Notes: generated from the letters alone by a model not told the origin. 64,000 nt of DNA from an uncultured Collinsella sp. (GCA_902494555.1 CABUTR010000008.1:16156-80155); one strand, 5' to 3'; shown: positions 1 through 7,935, counted from the stretch's first letter. Numbers and translations: made by a program.

Positions 1-816
1 ACGGAAACAGCAGTGGCCGAACAGCGACGCCTGTTGGTCACCCGCCACGCCCATGATGGGCGGCATGTTGGTCATGATGTCGCTCGCGACGCGGCCGTAG
101 TCGCCCGAGCTCCAGCGAACCTCGGGCATCATGGAACGTGGAACGTCAAAGAGCGCCAGCAGGTCGTCGTCCCAATCGAGCGTATGGATATTAAAGAGTG
201 CCGTGCGGCTGGCATTGGTGTAGTCGGTGGCAAAGACCTGGCCGCCGGTGAGGTTGTAGATGAGCCAGGTGTCGATGGTGCCAAACATGAGGTCGCCCGC
301 CGCCGCGCTTTCGCGTGCGCCGTCGACGTTGTCGAGAATCCACTGCACCTTGGAGGCCGAGAAATACGGGTCGAGCGTGAGTCCCGTGCGGGAGCGCACC
401 AGCTCCTCGCAACCCTGTTCAACCAACGCGTCGATCGCCGGCGCGGTACGACGGCACTGCCATACGATGGCGTTATAGATGGGCTGGCCGCTCACGCGGT
501 CCCAGACCACCGTGGTCTCGCGCTGGTTGGAGATGCCGATGGCGGCGATGCGATCGGAATGGATGCCGCTCTTAAACTGGACCTCCATCATGACGGCGAT
601 CTGGCTGGCAAGGACCGTCATGGGGTCTTGCTCTACCCAACCGGGACGCGGAAAACTCGTTTTGACGCTGCGACGTGCCTGCGCGACGATGCATCCGTAC
701 TCGTCGACGATGGTCGCAAGTACCGAGGTGGTGCCGCAGTCGAGCGCCATGATGTAGGAACCGCCAAAGTTAAACGAGGCATCTTCCATGCCCAGGCTGC
801 CCAGATTCAACGACAT
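1..816 (-). CDS. glpK: Glycerol kinase, partial (C-terminus beyond window)
   Basis: Encodes the N-terminal 272 residues of an FGGY-family kinase that phosphorylates glycerol to sn-glycerol 3-phosphate in the cytoplasm. Translation of the reverse strand shows the phosphate-binding start ALDCGTTS, then GWVEQDP, the substrate motif SNQRETT, the DPYFSA segment and GVAGDQQASLFG, all typical of GlpK. The frame is still open at base 1, so the C-terminus is missing. The start ATG (814-816) follows a GAAAGGTG ribosome site. The first ~20 residues before ALDCGTTS are longer than in the usual family, and Cys replaces the usual Gln of LDQGTTS. It lies 13 bp after the TsaC-type gene on the same strand, so co-transcription is likely. 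The identification is firm; the exact start is less so. Confidence 0.9.
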   Translation of the reverse strand, partial: MSLNLGSLGMEDASFNFGGSYIMALDCGTTSVLATIVDEYGCIVAQARRSVKTSFPRPGWVEQDPMTVLASQIAVMMEVQFKSGIHSDRIAAIGISNQRETTVVWDRVSGQPIYNAIVWQCRRTAPAIDALVEQGCEELVRSRTGLTLDPYFSASKVQWILDNVDGARESAAAGDLMFGTIDTWLIYNLTGGQVFATDYTNASRTALFNIHTLDWDDDLLALFDVPRSMMPEVRWSSGDYGRVASDIMTNMPPIMGVAGDQQASLFGHCCFR

Positions 817-829
817 CGCTTACACCTTT

Positions 830-1573
830 CTATTGCATCGGGTCGGACAGGACCCGCTCGATCTCTGATGCGGGAAGTGCGCCTTGGCGCAGGATCTGGA
901 GCCCGCCATGCTGGAACGACACGATGGTCGAGGCGTCGCGACACGGGGTCTCACCGGCGTCGACGGCAACATCGACCCCCTCCAGGATGCGACCCTCGAC
1001 GGCGGCAAAGCTTGCCGGCGAGGGCGCGCCGTGCGTGTTGGCGCTCGTGCAGGCAAGGGGACTGCCGCAGGCGCGGATGAGCGCTTGGACCACGGGAGAG
1101 GCCGAAGCGCGCAGGGCCACGGTGTCGTCGGCAGCGCGCATAAAGGTCGGCACGCAGGGGGCTGCCTTGACCACGATAGTCAGGGCTCCCGGCCAGCATC
1201 GTCGCGCGAGTATGCGGGCATCTTCCGGGATATCCACGCCATAGCGGTCGAGTGCTTCGACGCCATCGACCAGCCAAGCGACGGTTTGCGTGAGTTCACG
1301 TTGCTTGAGAGTGAAGATACGGCGATAGCCGGTGCCGAGCGCAGGAACTGTGGCGCCATTGACGGCAGCCTGCGGATCGCGCGGCCACGATGGGAATTCG
1401 CTTGTATCTTGGGGCACGGCGTCCGAGAAGGCGTTGACTGCCACGGCGACACCGTAGACGGTCTCGGTCGGGATCAAAGCCAGGCCGCCGCGGCCGAGCA
1501 CCTCGGCCGTGCGCTCGACGGCAAGCCGATGCGGCTCGCGCGTTCCCTCGTATACCCGATAGACCGTCTGCAT
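830..1573 (-). CDS. tsaC: L-threonylcarbamoyladenylate synthase (YrdC/TsaC family)
   Basis: Makes threonylcarbamoyl-AMP from Thr, ATP and bicarbonate for t6A modification at position 37 of ANN-decoding tRNAs. The 247-residue protein has the YrdC signature PTETVYGVAVAVNAF near residue 37, a basic KQR patch, and the CTSANTHGAPSP loop near residue 180. It lacks the extra C-terminal domain of Sua5, so it is TsaC-like in length. About 30 extra residues, rich in Pro, Ser and Asp, sit between the PTETVYG strand and the KQR patch. The ATG at 1573 has an AAGGGG site upstream. glpK follows after 13 bp. The family assignment is good; activity was not inferred beyond the motifs. Confidence 0.82.
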   Translation of the reverse strand: MQTVYRVYEGTREPHRLAVERTAEVLGRGGLALIPTETVYGVAVAVNAFSDAVPQDTSEFPSWPRDPQAAVNGATVPALGTGYRRIFTLKQRELTQTVAWLVDGVEALDRYGVDIPEDARILARRCWPGALTIVVKAAPCVPTFMRAADDTVALRASASPVVQALIRACGSPLACTSANTHGAPSPASFAAVEGRILEGVDVAVDAGETPCRDASTIVSFQHGGLQILRQGALPASEIERVLSDPMQ

Positions 1574-1707
1574 GTGTATGCCAGCCCCTTACGCTCTGGT
1601 GCAAGTTTGTTTACTGTGGGGCATTCTCGCACGAAACGTTCAACCTATTTGCCCAGAGCGCATGTTGGTTTGGTGAGCGGCTCTAGTAGTCGGTGAAAGT
1701 GAGGGGG

Positions 1708-2154
1708 TTATTGGACTGCGACGAACTTCTTTGGCCTGCCGGCGTGGCGTTCTTGGGCGGCGTAGCGCTCGATGCTGTCTATCGTTATCATCCGACGGCC
1801 GTCGACGAGTTCAACATCGAGCTTTCCGGCTTTGACCAGCGCGGTAATCCGCGGAGCGGAGACTTTGAGGTCCAGCGCTGCGTCTTTAAATGTTCGGCAC
1901 GCCGCTTCCCGAGCGTCCTCGTGGTCGATTTCGACTGAAAGGGCCACGACCTCGGCCGAGCGTTCGTACCCTGCCGGAGTCAAACCGTTGTTGAGGTCGT
2001 CGGCCAAAAACGCCATCAGTGCCTCGGTGGCATGGGCAATCGCTTCTTCGCGCGTATCGCCATCGGCAAAGGCGCCGGGAATCTGCGGGAAGCTGGCGCA
2101 GTAACCGTCGTCTTCTTTTATGAGAACGCAGTCATAGGTAAATCGCTGCCTCAT
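1708..2154 (-). CDS. hicB: HicB family antitoxin
   Basis: Predicted antitoxin that binds HicA and represses its own operon. The N-terminal part (FTYDCVLIKEDDGYCASFPQIPG) is the RNase H-like HicB fold, and the C-terminal half, with the PRITALVKAGKLDV segment, looks like a DNA-binding domain. I place the start at the ATG 2152-2154 because GGAGG lies five bases upstream. A longer frame from 2199 would overlap hicA and has no site. It lies 11 bp downstream of hicA on the same strand, the usual toxin-first order of hicAB. The C-terminal end, with GRPKKFVAVQ, is basic. Confidence 0.85.
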   Translation of the reverse strand: MRQRFTYDCVLIKEDDGYCASFPQIPGAFADGDTREEAIAHATEALMAFLADDLNNGLTPAGYERSAEVVALSVEIDHEDAREAACRTFKDAALDLKVSAPRITALVKAGKLDVELVDGRRMITIDSIERYAAQERHAGRPKKFVAVQ

Positions 2155-2165
2155 TTTGCCTCCAA

Positions 2166-2351
2166 CTACCATCCAGCTTGGCGACGAATACTTGCCCACG
2201 TGCCCTTCTTTGGTCGATCACCACCAGAGCCGTTCACGGTGACAACACGGTCACCAGAAACATACTTAGCATGACTACCGACTTGCGCGACCTTCACGAA
2301 TCCATCGTGCTTGAGTAGGGCAATGATTTCCCGAAAGGTAGGAGGTTGCAT
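2166..2351 (-). CDS. hicA: HicA family mRNA interferase toxin
   Basis: A 61-residue protein with the HicA double-stranded-RNA-binding-like fold. The segment VAQVGSHAKYV carries the conserved catalytic His in GSH, followed by the typical DRVVTVNGS strand and a basic C-terminus. HicA proteins cleave mRNA, causing reversible growth arrest, and are neutralised by HicB. The ATG at 2351 has an AAAGAGGT site. hicB follows 11 bp downstream, and an AT-rich 9-bp palindrome lies just upstream as a likely operator. Length and motif fit the family well. Confidence 0.88.
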   Translation of the reverse strand: MQPPTFREIIALLKHDGFVKVAQVGSHAKYVSGDRVVTVNGSGGDRPKKGTWASIRRQAGW

Positions 2352-2375
2352 GGGCCGACCTCTTTCAGCCGTCCT

Positions 2376-2397
2376 AATTATAAACTAATTTATAATT
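2376..2397 (-). promoter_or_regulatory. hicAB promoter/operator palindrome
   Basis: A perfect 9-bp inverted repeat, AATTATAAA-CTAA-TTTATAATT, lies 25 bp upstream of the hicA start. Read on the minus strand it contains TATAAT (2378-2383), so repressor binding would cover the -10 element. Many HicB proteins autoregulate through palindromes of this kind. Its use as an operator here is inference from position and symmetry. Confidence 0.55.
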
Positions 2398-2419
2398 TTT
2401 GCTAACCAGTTAATAAATA

Positions 2420-3670
2420 TTACTGGCGCTGTTTGGGCTCGGTGACGATGGCTCGGACGATGCGGGGGCGATCGGTGAGGTCGTGGACGATACGCACGTC
2501 CGAAAGGCCTGCCTGGCGACAGAGCTCGGCCGCGGCATCGAGGGCGCCCTCGTAGAGCTCGCAGGCAAACAGGCCGCCGGCGCGCAACATGTAGGGCGCC
2601 GCATTGAGCAGGCGGCGGAAGATATCGAGGCCGTCGGAGCCGCCCTCGAGCGCCAGGTCGGGCTCGAAGTCCTTGACCTCGTGCGGCAGTGAGCGCATGA
2701 CGTCGGTCGGAATGTAGGGCGGATTGGAGACGAGCACGTCGAACGTGCCCCACTCCTCGCGGGGAATGGAGCTCACCAGGTTCGTGAGGCTGAAGGTGAC
2801 CTCGTCGGATGTGAGACCGAGGGCGTCGCAGTTTTTGGTGGCCAGATCGATGGCGCGCGGCTCGATATCGGTGGCGGTGCAGGTAACGTGGCCGCGGCGC
2901 TCCCAGGCAAGGGAGAGCGAAATGCAGCCCGTGCCGCAGCCGACCTCGAGAACGCGGGCAGTGCAGGGCTCGACTGGGGCAGGCGCAGCGGCATCCTGAG
3001 CTGAAGCCGTCTCCTGGCCGGCACCCTCGATGGCGATGCCGTATTCGTCGAGCTCGGACTCGGCGGCTTCCGCGGCTTCGGCTTCCGCTGCCTGCGCGGC
3101 GGCTTCCTCGGCCTCGCGGTCGGCCAGTTCCTCGGCATAGGCACGGCTGCCCAGTACATCGCCGCCAAGCGCCGCCTCATCGGCAGCCGTCAGGTTAGCG
3201 GCACGGCGCTCGGCGGTCGCCCGTTCGTCTGCCAGCGCGGCCTCGGCCTTGCGTGCCTCCTCGACCTCATCGTTCCAAGGCAGCTCAACACGCTGACGGG
3301 CAGCAGCCTCGGGGCTCAGCACCTCGGCATCCAGATAATTGAGGACTTCCTCGACGAGCATCTCGGTTTCGGGGCGCGGAATGAGCACACCGGGGGCGCA
3401 CGCGACGTCGATCATGCGAAACTGCGTGCTGCCCGTGATGTATTGCAGCGGCTCGCCTTTGGCGCGACGAACGACGGCCGCGTGCATGGTCTCGAGCTGG
3501 GCCGCGTTAAGCGTCTCGTCCATGCGCATATACAAGTCGATACGCGCCAGGCCCGTGGCCGCGCACAGCAGCCACTCGGCAGAAAGACGGGGATGCTCCT
3601 CGCCGCGCTCGGCCAGGTACTCCTTGGTCCACTCGAGACAACGCTTGATGGTCCAGATCTCGTTTGCCAT
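2420..3670 (-). CDS. prmC: Peptide chain release factor N5-glutamine methyltransferase, with large insertion
   Basis: Methylates the Gln of the GGQ motif of release factors with S-adenosylmethionine. Residues 1-110 match the helical PrmC N-terminal domain. The SAM motif LEVGCGTGC is at about 241-249, and the catalytic NPPY lies in DVLVSNPPYIPTDV. Between residues 117 and 236 is an unusual insertion of about 120 residues that is almost entirely Ala/Glu-rich and probably disordered or coiled; it makes the protein 416 residues against about 280 normally. The start at 3670 has a GGGGAGGG site; an upstream in-frame Met at 3745 lacks one. It lies downstream of prfA on the same strand, as in many bacteria, but a 610-bp gap separates them. 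Confidence 0.9.
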   Translation of the reverse strand: MANEIWTIKRCLEWTKEYLAERGEEHPRLSAEWLLCAATGLARIDLYMRMDETLNAAQLETMHAAVVRRAKGEPLQYITGSTQFRMIDVACAPGVLIPRPETEMLVEEVLNYLDAEVLSPEAAARQRVELPWNDEVEEARKAEAALADERATAERRAANLTAADEAALGGDVLGSRAYAEELADREAEEAAAQAAEAEAAEAAESELDEYGIAIEGAGQETASAQDAAAPAPVEPCTARVLEVGCGTGCISLSLAWERRGHVTCTATDIEPRAIDLATKNCDALGLTSDEVTFSLTNLVSSIPREEWGTFDVLVSNPPYIPTDVMRSLPHEVKDFEPDLALEGGSDGLDIFRRLLNAAPYMLRAGGLFACELYEGALDAAAELCRQAGLSDVRIVHDLTDRPRIVRAIVTEPKQRQ

Positions 3671-4062
3671 GGGGCCCTCCCCTCTTAAGCGCCGGGCGGC
3701 GCGCGAATGTCGGAGCAGATTGTAAGCGAGGCCAGCGCTTGGCAAGGGACGATTGAAGGCAATTATCGAGAATCAGCCCAGAATTTTGCACCGGGCTCGC
3801 TCAAAGTGTTCATTCGCCGACGTCTAAATCTGCATCCGTCAAGTTTTTGGCAAGGTTGCCCCAAAACTGACCAATATCTAACCAAACGCTTGCCACATCA
3901 CTTGACGCGCGACGTATCAAAAATCGCCCCGCAACTTCTTGAACGTTTTTTCGAGCAATATTTTCAATTGCAGATGAAGGCTGCTGATTACTTTAAGCAG
4001 GTAGGCAGCTTAATTTCTAACAAAGCAGATTAAATAAACTTGAAAAGTAATTTACCCAACCT
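3671..4062. other. AT-rich intergenic stretch, no gene seen
   Basis: This part of the prfA-prmC gap is clearly less GC-rich than the surrounding genes and holds no ORF with a ribosome site and plausible protein. A plus-strand frame at 3707-4033 has no recognisable motif. It probably carries the prmC promoter, but I could not pick a convincing -35/-10 pair. Confidence 0.4.
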
Positions 4063-4089
4063 AGTCATTTAAGAACGTCCCCAATGACT
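4063..4089. repeat. GGGGACGTTC-type palindromic repeat, short copy
   Basis: The arms AGTCATT and AATGACT enclose TTAAGAACGTCCCC. The internal TTAAGAACGTCCCCAA is shared exactly with the longer hairpin at 5558-5611, where both arms are extended and the outer bases differ. It belongs to the REP-like class of short intergenic palindromes. Confidence 0.6.
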
Positions 4090-4138
4090 ACCCCGCATCC
4101 GGAGCAAGGCAACGCCGCAGGTAGAGGGCGGACAGCGA

Positions 4139-4277
4139 AAACGCCCCTAAGCGAGCAAGGTGACGTGAAAGAGGAGGGAAGCGTACTTTGGTACGCGACC
4201 GACGATTGAACGTCAGATTGCCGCTTAGGGGCGTTTGCAGCGTCGAGCAGTTACGGCGTTTGGTAAAACGCCGTAAC
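4139..4277 (+). repeat. Structured repeat family A/B, copy A1 (candidate RNA)
   Basis: One of four copies of a two-hairpin element. A 15-bp outer helix (4139-4153 with 4222-4236) is followed inward by a bulged A, a GCAA/TTGC helix, a G-A/G-G internal loop, TGACGT/ACGTCA, a tandem GA/GA mismatch and a variable apical hairpin (GCGTAC/GTACGC). The linker GCAGCGTCGA (4237-4246) leads to a second perfect 12-bp hairpin (4250-4261 with 4266-4277) closed by GGTA. The element ends 3 bp from the prfA stop. CAGCGAAA just before it is shared with copy A2. Because the mismatches are G-A on the plus strand, that strand is the more likely folded one. Confidence 0.75.
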
Positions 4278-4280
4278 CCA

Positions 4281-5348
4281 CTAAACAGCCTGCGCCAGTT
4301 TCTCGGCACGCTCGGCGGCGGCGAGCGCCTCGATGACCGTGCCGAGCTGGTCGCCCAGGAGGACGCCATTGTAGGTGGAGTTGAAACCGATGCGGTGATC
4401 GGTCACGCGGTCCTGGGGCTGGTTGTAGGTACGGATCTTTTCGGAACGGTTGCCGTGGCCGATCTGGCTCTGGCGCTCGGCACCGAGCTCCGCCTGCTGC
4501 TTCTCGAGCTCCATCTCGTACAGACGGGCGCGCAGCATCTGCATGCAGACTTCGCGGTTCTGGATCTGGGAGCGCTGTTCCTGCGACTGCACCACGGTGT
4601 TGGTGGGCAGGTGGGTGATGCGCACGGCGGAATAAGTGGTGTTAACGCACTGACCGCCAGGGCCGGAGGCGCAGTAGGTGTCGATGCGCAGGTCGGACTG
4701 GTTGATCTGGACGTCGATTTCCTCGGCCTCGGGAAGTACGGCGACGGTCGCCGTGGAGGTCTGGATACGGCCCTGGGACTCGGTCTTGGGAACGCGCTGG
4801 ACGCGGTGCACGCCGGACTCGAACTTCATGACGGAGTAAACGCGGTCGCCCTCGACCTTGAACTCGATAGACTTAAAGCCGCCGGCCTCGCTGGGGCTGG
4901 AGTCGAGCACGGTGGTCTTCCAGCCGCGCGACTCACAGAAGCGCTGGTACATCTTGTACAGATCGCCGGCAAAGATGGCCGCCTCATCGCCACCGGCGGC
5001 GGAGCGAATCTCGACGATGGTGTTCTTGTCGTCGTTGGGGTCACTCGGGATGAGCATGTACTTAATGTCTTCCTCGAGCTGGGGAAGCTTGGCCTCGTTT
5101 TCGGAGATGTCCATCTGGAGCATCTCCTTCTCATCGGCATCGGTAGTATCGTGGAGCATTTCCTTGGCAGCCTCGATGTCATCGAGCGCGCCGATGTACT
5201 CGCGCGAAGCGGCGATGAGGTCGGACTGGTGCGCGTACTCCTTGTTGAGACGCGTGAACTCCTTGATATCGGAGGCGACGGCCGGGTCGGAGAGCTTCTT
5301 CTCGAGCTCCTCGTAGGCCTTGATGATCTTTTCGAGCTTGTCGCGCAT
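4281..5348 (-). CDS. prfA: Peptide chain release factor 1
   Basis: Recognises UAA and UAG in the ribosomal A site and triggers peptide release. The 355-residue protein has the RF1-type PxT recognition motif (PKT in RVPKTESQGR) rather than the SPF of RF2, and the catalytic GGQ in CASGPGGQCVNTTYSAV. Length matches the family. The start at 5348 follows AAAGGAGT. prmC, whose product methylates this GGQ glutamine, lies downstream on the same strand. Confidence is high. Confidence 0.96.
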   Translation of the reverse strand: MRDKLEKIIKAYEELEKKLSDPAVASDIKEFTRLNKEYAHQSDLIAASREYIGALDDIEAAKEMLHDTTDADEKEMLQMDISENEAKLPQLEEDIKYMLIPSDPNDDKNTIVEIRSAAGGDEAAIFAGDLYKMYQRFCESRGWKTTVLDSSPSEAGGFKSIEFKVEGDRVYSVMKFESGVHRVQRVPKTESQGRIQTSTATVAVLPEAEEIDVQINQSDLRIDTYCASGPGGQCVNTTYSAVRITHLPTNTVVQSQEQRSQIQNREVCMQMLRARLYEMELEKQQAELGAERQSQIGHGNRSEKIRTYNQPQDRVTDHRIGFNSTYNGVLLGDQLGTVIEALAAAERAEKLAQAV

Positions 5349-5557
5349 GACGGGACTCCTTTATATGCGTGAAGGTGAAAATCGGCAGAATTGATGGGGC
5401 GCATGGCGCCACTGCGGGGGTAAGCCCAGCTAGAACATGTCGATCTTCAGATACATGCGCATCCCTTCGCGTATGGGGTACATAGTTGCGGTCTAACCCA
5501 TACATGATAGCGTGCGCAGGCAAACCTGCATATAACCCGCACGGAATGAGTGGACGT

Positions 5558-5611
5558 AGCCGTTGGGGACACTTCTTAACGGCTAGTCGTTTAAGAACGT
5601 CCCCAACGGCT
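5558..5611. repeat. GGGGACGTTC-type palindromic repeat, long copy
   Basis: A strong hairpin with arms AGCCGTTGGGGAC (5558-5570) and GTCCCCAACGGCT (5599-5611); TTCTTAA/TTAAGAA extends the pairing. It is related to the short copy at 4063. It is followed at 5611-5637 by a decayed CAAAGGGA...CACATT palindrome that stops 2 bp short of the M20 peptidase stop codon. No T tract follows on the minus strand, so it is not a classic terminator. Confidence 0.7.
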
Positions 5612-5639
5612 AACAAAGGGAGCGTCGCTTTATCACATT

Positions 5640-7055
5640 CTAGAGCGTTTGAAGCAGGGCGATGAGGAAGCGAACACCCTGGAGGTAGGCGCGGCGGGTG
5701 ATGCGCTCGTTGGTGCCGTGGACGCCGCGGTCGCACTCATCATCGTCGACCACAAACGCCGAAAAACGAATGCATTCGGAGCAAATGCGCTGGTAGTTGG
5801 CAGCGTCGGTCGCGCCGATCACGGTCGAGGGGACAATCGCCAACGGCTCGGATGATCCGTTTTCCTCCGTCCCCTTTGGATCGCGGAAATAGCGGGCGGC
5901 GATGGAGCGAACCGCCTCGAGGCCGGGACCACCGATGCGCGGGGACGGCGAGGGTTCGGAGCTGCCGGGGCCCAGCTCCACTTCGACACGACCGGCAAGG
6001 TCCGCCCCGGCAACCGCCTCACGGCAGCGCGCCACAACGTCGGCCACGCTCGTGCCCTCGAGCATGCGGAAGTTAATGTTGGCCCACATATCCTGCGGCA
6101 TCACGTTGGCACCGGTGCTACCGCCCTCGATTTGGGTCGGTGCACAGGTGGTGGTCACGAGCGGATAGAGCTTCTTGCTGGCGAGGCAATCGCGGACAAT
6201 GGCGCCCCCGTTGGCGGCAATCTCATCCGCCGTGTAAAGCCCCAGCTCGACAAGCTGCGCGGCAAGCAGATCGGTCACGCGCGTCGGCCACTCGATATCG
6301 CAGATTGCGGCGATGGCACGGCCGAGCACCTCGAGCGACGTGCCACCGTAGGGATTGGACGAATGCCCGCCCTCGCTACGCGTCCTCAACACGATATCGG
6401 CGTAGCCCTTCTCCGCGAGATCGGCATGCATAAGCCAGCCCTCGCCCGCGCCGTACTCGGCAGCCGGAACGATGCGGTAGTCACCCTCGTCGATCAGGTA
6501 CTCAAGCTCAATGCCGCGCTCCTCGAGCGCGCGGCCGATGGCGCCTGCGCCGCACTGCGTAGTCTCCTCGTCCTGGCCAAAGGCCAGGAGCAGCGTGCGC
6601 TCGTGCTGCCAACCGTGCGCCAGCGCATACTCGACAGCCTCGAGAATGCCTGCGACCTGGTCTTTCATGTCGATCGCGCCGCGACCCCAAATGTAGGTGT
6701 CGTCCACGTGCCCGCTAAAGGGGGCATGCGTCCAGTCAGCCTCGGTGCCCGGCACCACGGGGACCACGTCCATGTGGCCCATGAGCATGACGGGTTTGAG
6801 GGCGGAGTCGGAACCGCCAAGCGTCACCAACAGCGAATGGCCGACAAGCTCGACCTCGCCCGCCGCAAATACGTGCGGCCAGGCCTGCTGCATATACGCG
6901 CGCAGGTCGTCAAACGGCTGCCAATCCACCGCCTCGGCATCCATGCTCGAAATGGTCGGAAACGACAGCACGCGGCCCAAGCGCTCGCACGCGCCGGCCT
7001 CGTCTATATCGGCAAAATCGTCCTCATGCGCAAAGAAGCGCCAAACCTCGGCCAT
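5640..7055 (-). CDS. M20 family metallopeptidase
   Basis: A 471-residue di-zinc M20/M28-clan hydrolase, probably a cytoplasmic dipeptidase or aminoacylase-type amidohydrolase. Metal and catalytic motifs are visible: GHMDVVPV (His), WGRGAIDMKDQ (bridging Asp), GQDEETT (catalytic Glu) and a C-terminal GVHGTNERI (His). The overall layout resembles the carboxypeptidase S/PM20D branch. I chose the start at 7055 because AAAGGATG lies just upstream; an earlier in-frame start lacks a site. A REP-like palindrome is embedded in the coding sequence at 5854-5882 (protein FRDPKGTEENGSSEP). It lies next to an amino acid ABC importer on the same strand, which would fit peptide or N-acyl amino acid use. The exact substrate is unknown. 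Confidence 0.85.
   Translation of the reverse strand: MAEVWRFFAHEDDFADIDEAGACERLGRVLSFPTISSMDAEAVDWQPFDDLRAYMQQAWPHVFAAGEVELVGHSLLVTLGGSDSALKPVMLMGHMDVVPVVPGTEADWTHAPFSGHVDDTYIWGRGAIDMKDQVAGILEAVEYALAHGWQHERTLLLAFGQDEETTQCGAGAIGRALEERGIELEYLIDEGDYRIVPAAEYGAGEGWLMHADLAEKGYADIVLRTRSEGGHSSNPYGGTSLEVLGRAIAAICDIEWPTRVTDLLAAQLVELGLYTADEIAANGGAIVRDCLASKKLYPLVTTTCAPTQIEGGSTGANVMPQDMWANINFRMLEGTSVADVVARCREAVAGADLAGRVEVELGPGSSEPSPSPRIGGPGLEAVRSIAARYFRDPKGTEENGSSEPLAIVPSTVIGATDAANYQRICSECIRFSAFVVDDDECDRGVHGTNERITRRAYLQGVRFLIALLQTL
5854..5882. repeat. REP-like palindrome inside the M20 coding sequence
   Basis: GATCC and GGATC arms enclose TTTTCCTCCGTCCCC, a 15-mer that also forms the centre of the intergenic palindrome at 23025-23057. 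In the peptidase it encodes an in-frame stretch DPKGTEENGSS, so the repeat has been accepted in the coding sequence. Confidence 0.5.
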
Positions 7056-7079
7056 GACATCCTTTCGATTGTGATGACG

Positions 7080-7104
7080 AGGGCCGCCCCACCGGAGCGG
7101 CCCT
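7080..7104 (-). terminator. GC-rich hairpin after the ABC importer operon
   Basis: AGGGCCGC (7080-7087) pairs with GCGGCCCT (7097-7104), between the glnQ-like stop and the M20 start. No run of T follows on the minus strand, so termination may be weak or Rho-assisted. Confidence 0.4.
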
Positions 7105-7127
7105 GCCACATAAGCGTTTGCGGTCGG

Positions 7128-7913
7128 TTATTTGTCCTCGAGATAGCGAGAGAGGAACTCGCGGGTGCGCTGGTGCTTGGGGTTGCCGAAGAGCTCGGCC
7201 GGCGCGGCGTCCTCGAGCACCACGCCCTTGTCCATAAAGACCACGCGGTCGGACACCGTGCGGGCAAAGGCCATCTCGTGCGTGACGACGACCATGGTCA
7301 TGCCGTCGGCGGCGAGCTTGCGCATGACCTCGAGCACCTCGCCCACGATCTCGGGGTCGAGCGCGGAGGTCGGCTCGTCGAACAGCATGATCTGCGGATT
7401 CATGCATAAGGCACGAGCGATGGCCACGCGCTGTTTTTGACCACCGGACAGACGACCCACGGCGGCGTGCGCGAACTTTTCGAGTCCCACGCTCGTCAGA
7501 TGCTCCATCGCAATTTTTTCAGCCTCGGCCTTGCTCATCTTTTTGAGCGTGACGGGCGCGAGCGTGCAGTTGTCGAGCACATCCATGTTGTTGAACAGGT
7601 TAAAGCCCTGGAACACCATGCCGATGTCCTCGCGCAGCTTGTTGATGTTGCAGCGCTCGGCCGTGAGGTCCTGGCCGTGGAACCAGATGTGGCCCGCGTC
7701 CGGGGTCTCGAGCAGGTTGAGGCAGCGCAGGAAGGTCGATTTGCCCGAGCCCGAGGCGCCGATGATGGTGACAACCTCACCGGGATTGACGGACAGGTCG
7801 ATGCCCTTGAGCACCTCGAGCGAACCAAAGCTCTTGCGCAGGCCCTCGACGCGGATGAGCGGCTCATTGGTCTGTGCGGCGGCCGCAACGCCGGTAATGG
7901 CGGTATCTGCCAT
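7128..7913 (-). CDS. Polar amino acid ABC transporter, ATPase subunit
   Basis: Drives import of a polar amino acid (glutamine/glutamate/arginine-type family). Visible are the Walker A GASGSGKST, the Q-loop VFQGFNLF, the signature LSGGQKQR, Walker B IMLFDEPTSALDPE and the switch His in VVVTHEM. The protein is 261 residues, normal for GlnQ/HisP-type subunits, with an N-terminal tail of about 17 residues. The start at 7913 has GAGGAG upstream. It is the last gene of the order binding protein, permease, ATPase, all on the minus strand with gaps of 22 bp and 9 bp. The substrate cannot be named from sequence alone. Confidence 0.92.
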   Translation of the reverse strand: MADTAITGVAAAAQTNEPLIRVEGLRKSFGSLEVLKGIDLSVNPGEVVTIIGASGSGKSTFLRCLNLLETPDAGHIWFHGQDLTAERCNINKLREDIGMVFQGFNLFNNMDVLDNCTLAPVTLKKMSKAEAEKIAMEHLTSVGLEKFAHAAVGRLSGGQKQRVAIARALCMNPQIMLFDEPTSALDPEIVGEVLEVMRKLAADGMTMVVVTHEMAFARTVSDRVVFMDKGVVLEDAAPAELFGNPKHQRTREFLSRYLEDK

Positions 7914-7935
7914 GATGATTCTCCTCGTCTTAAGC

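Noticed and set aside
3707..4033. 108-codon plus-strand ORF in the prfA-prmC gap
   Set aside because: No ribosome site at the first Met, no recognisable motif, and AT-rich intergenic composition.
4139..4277. Integron attC-like site
   Set aside because: Bulged bases and variable stems recall attC, but the core R and L boxes are not apparent and no integrase or cassette structure is present.
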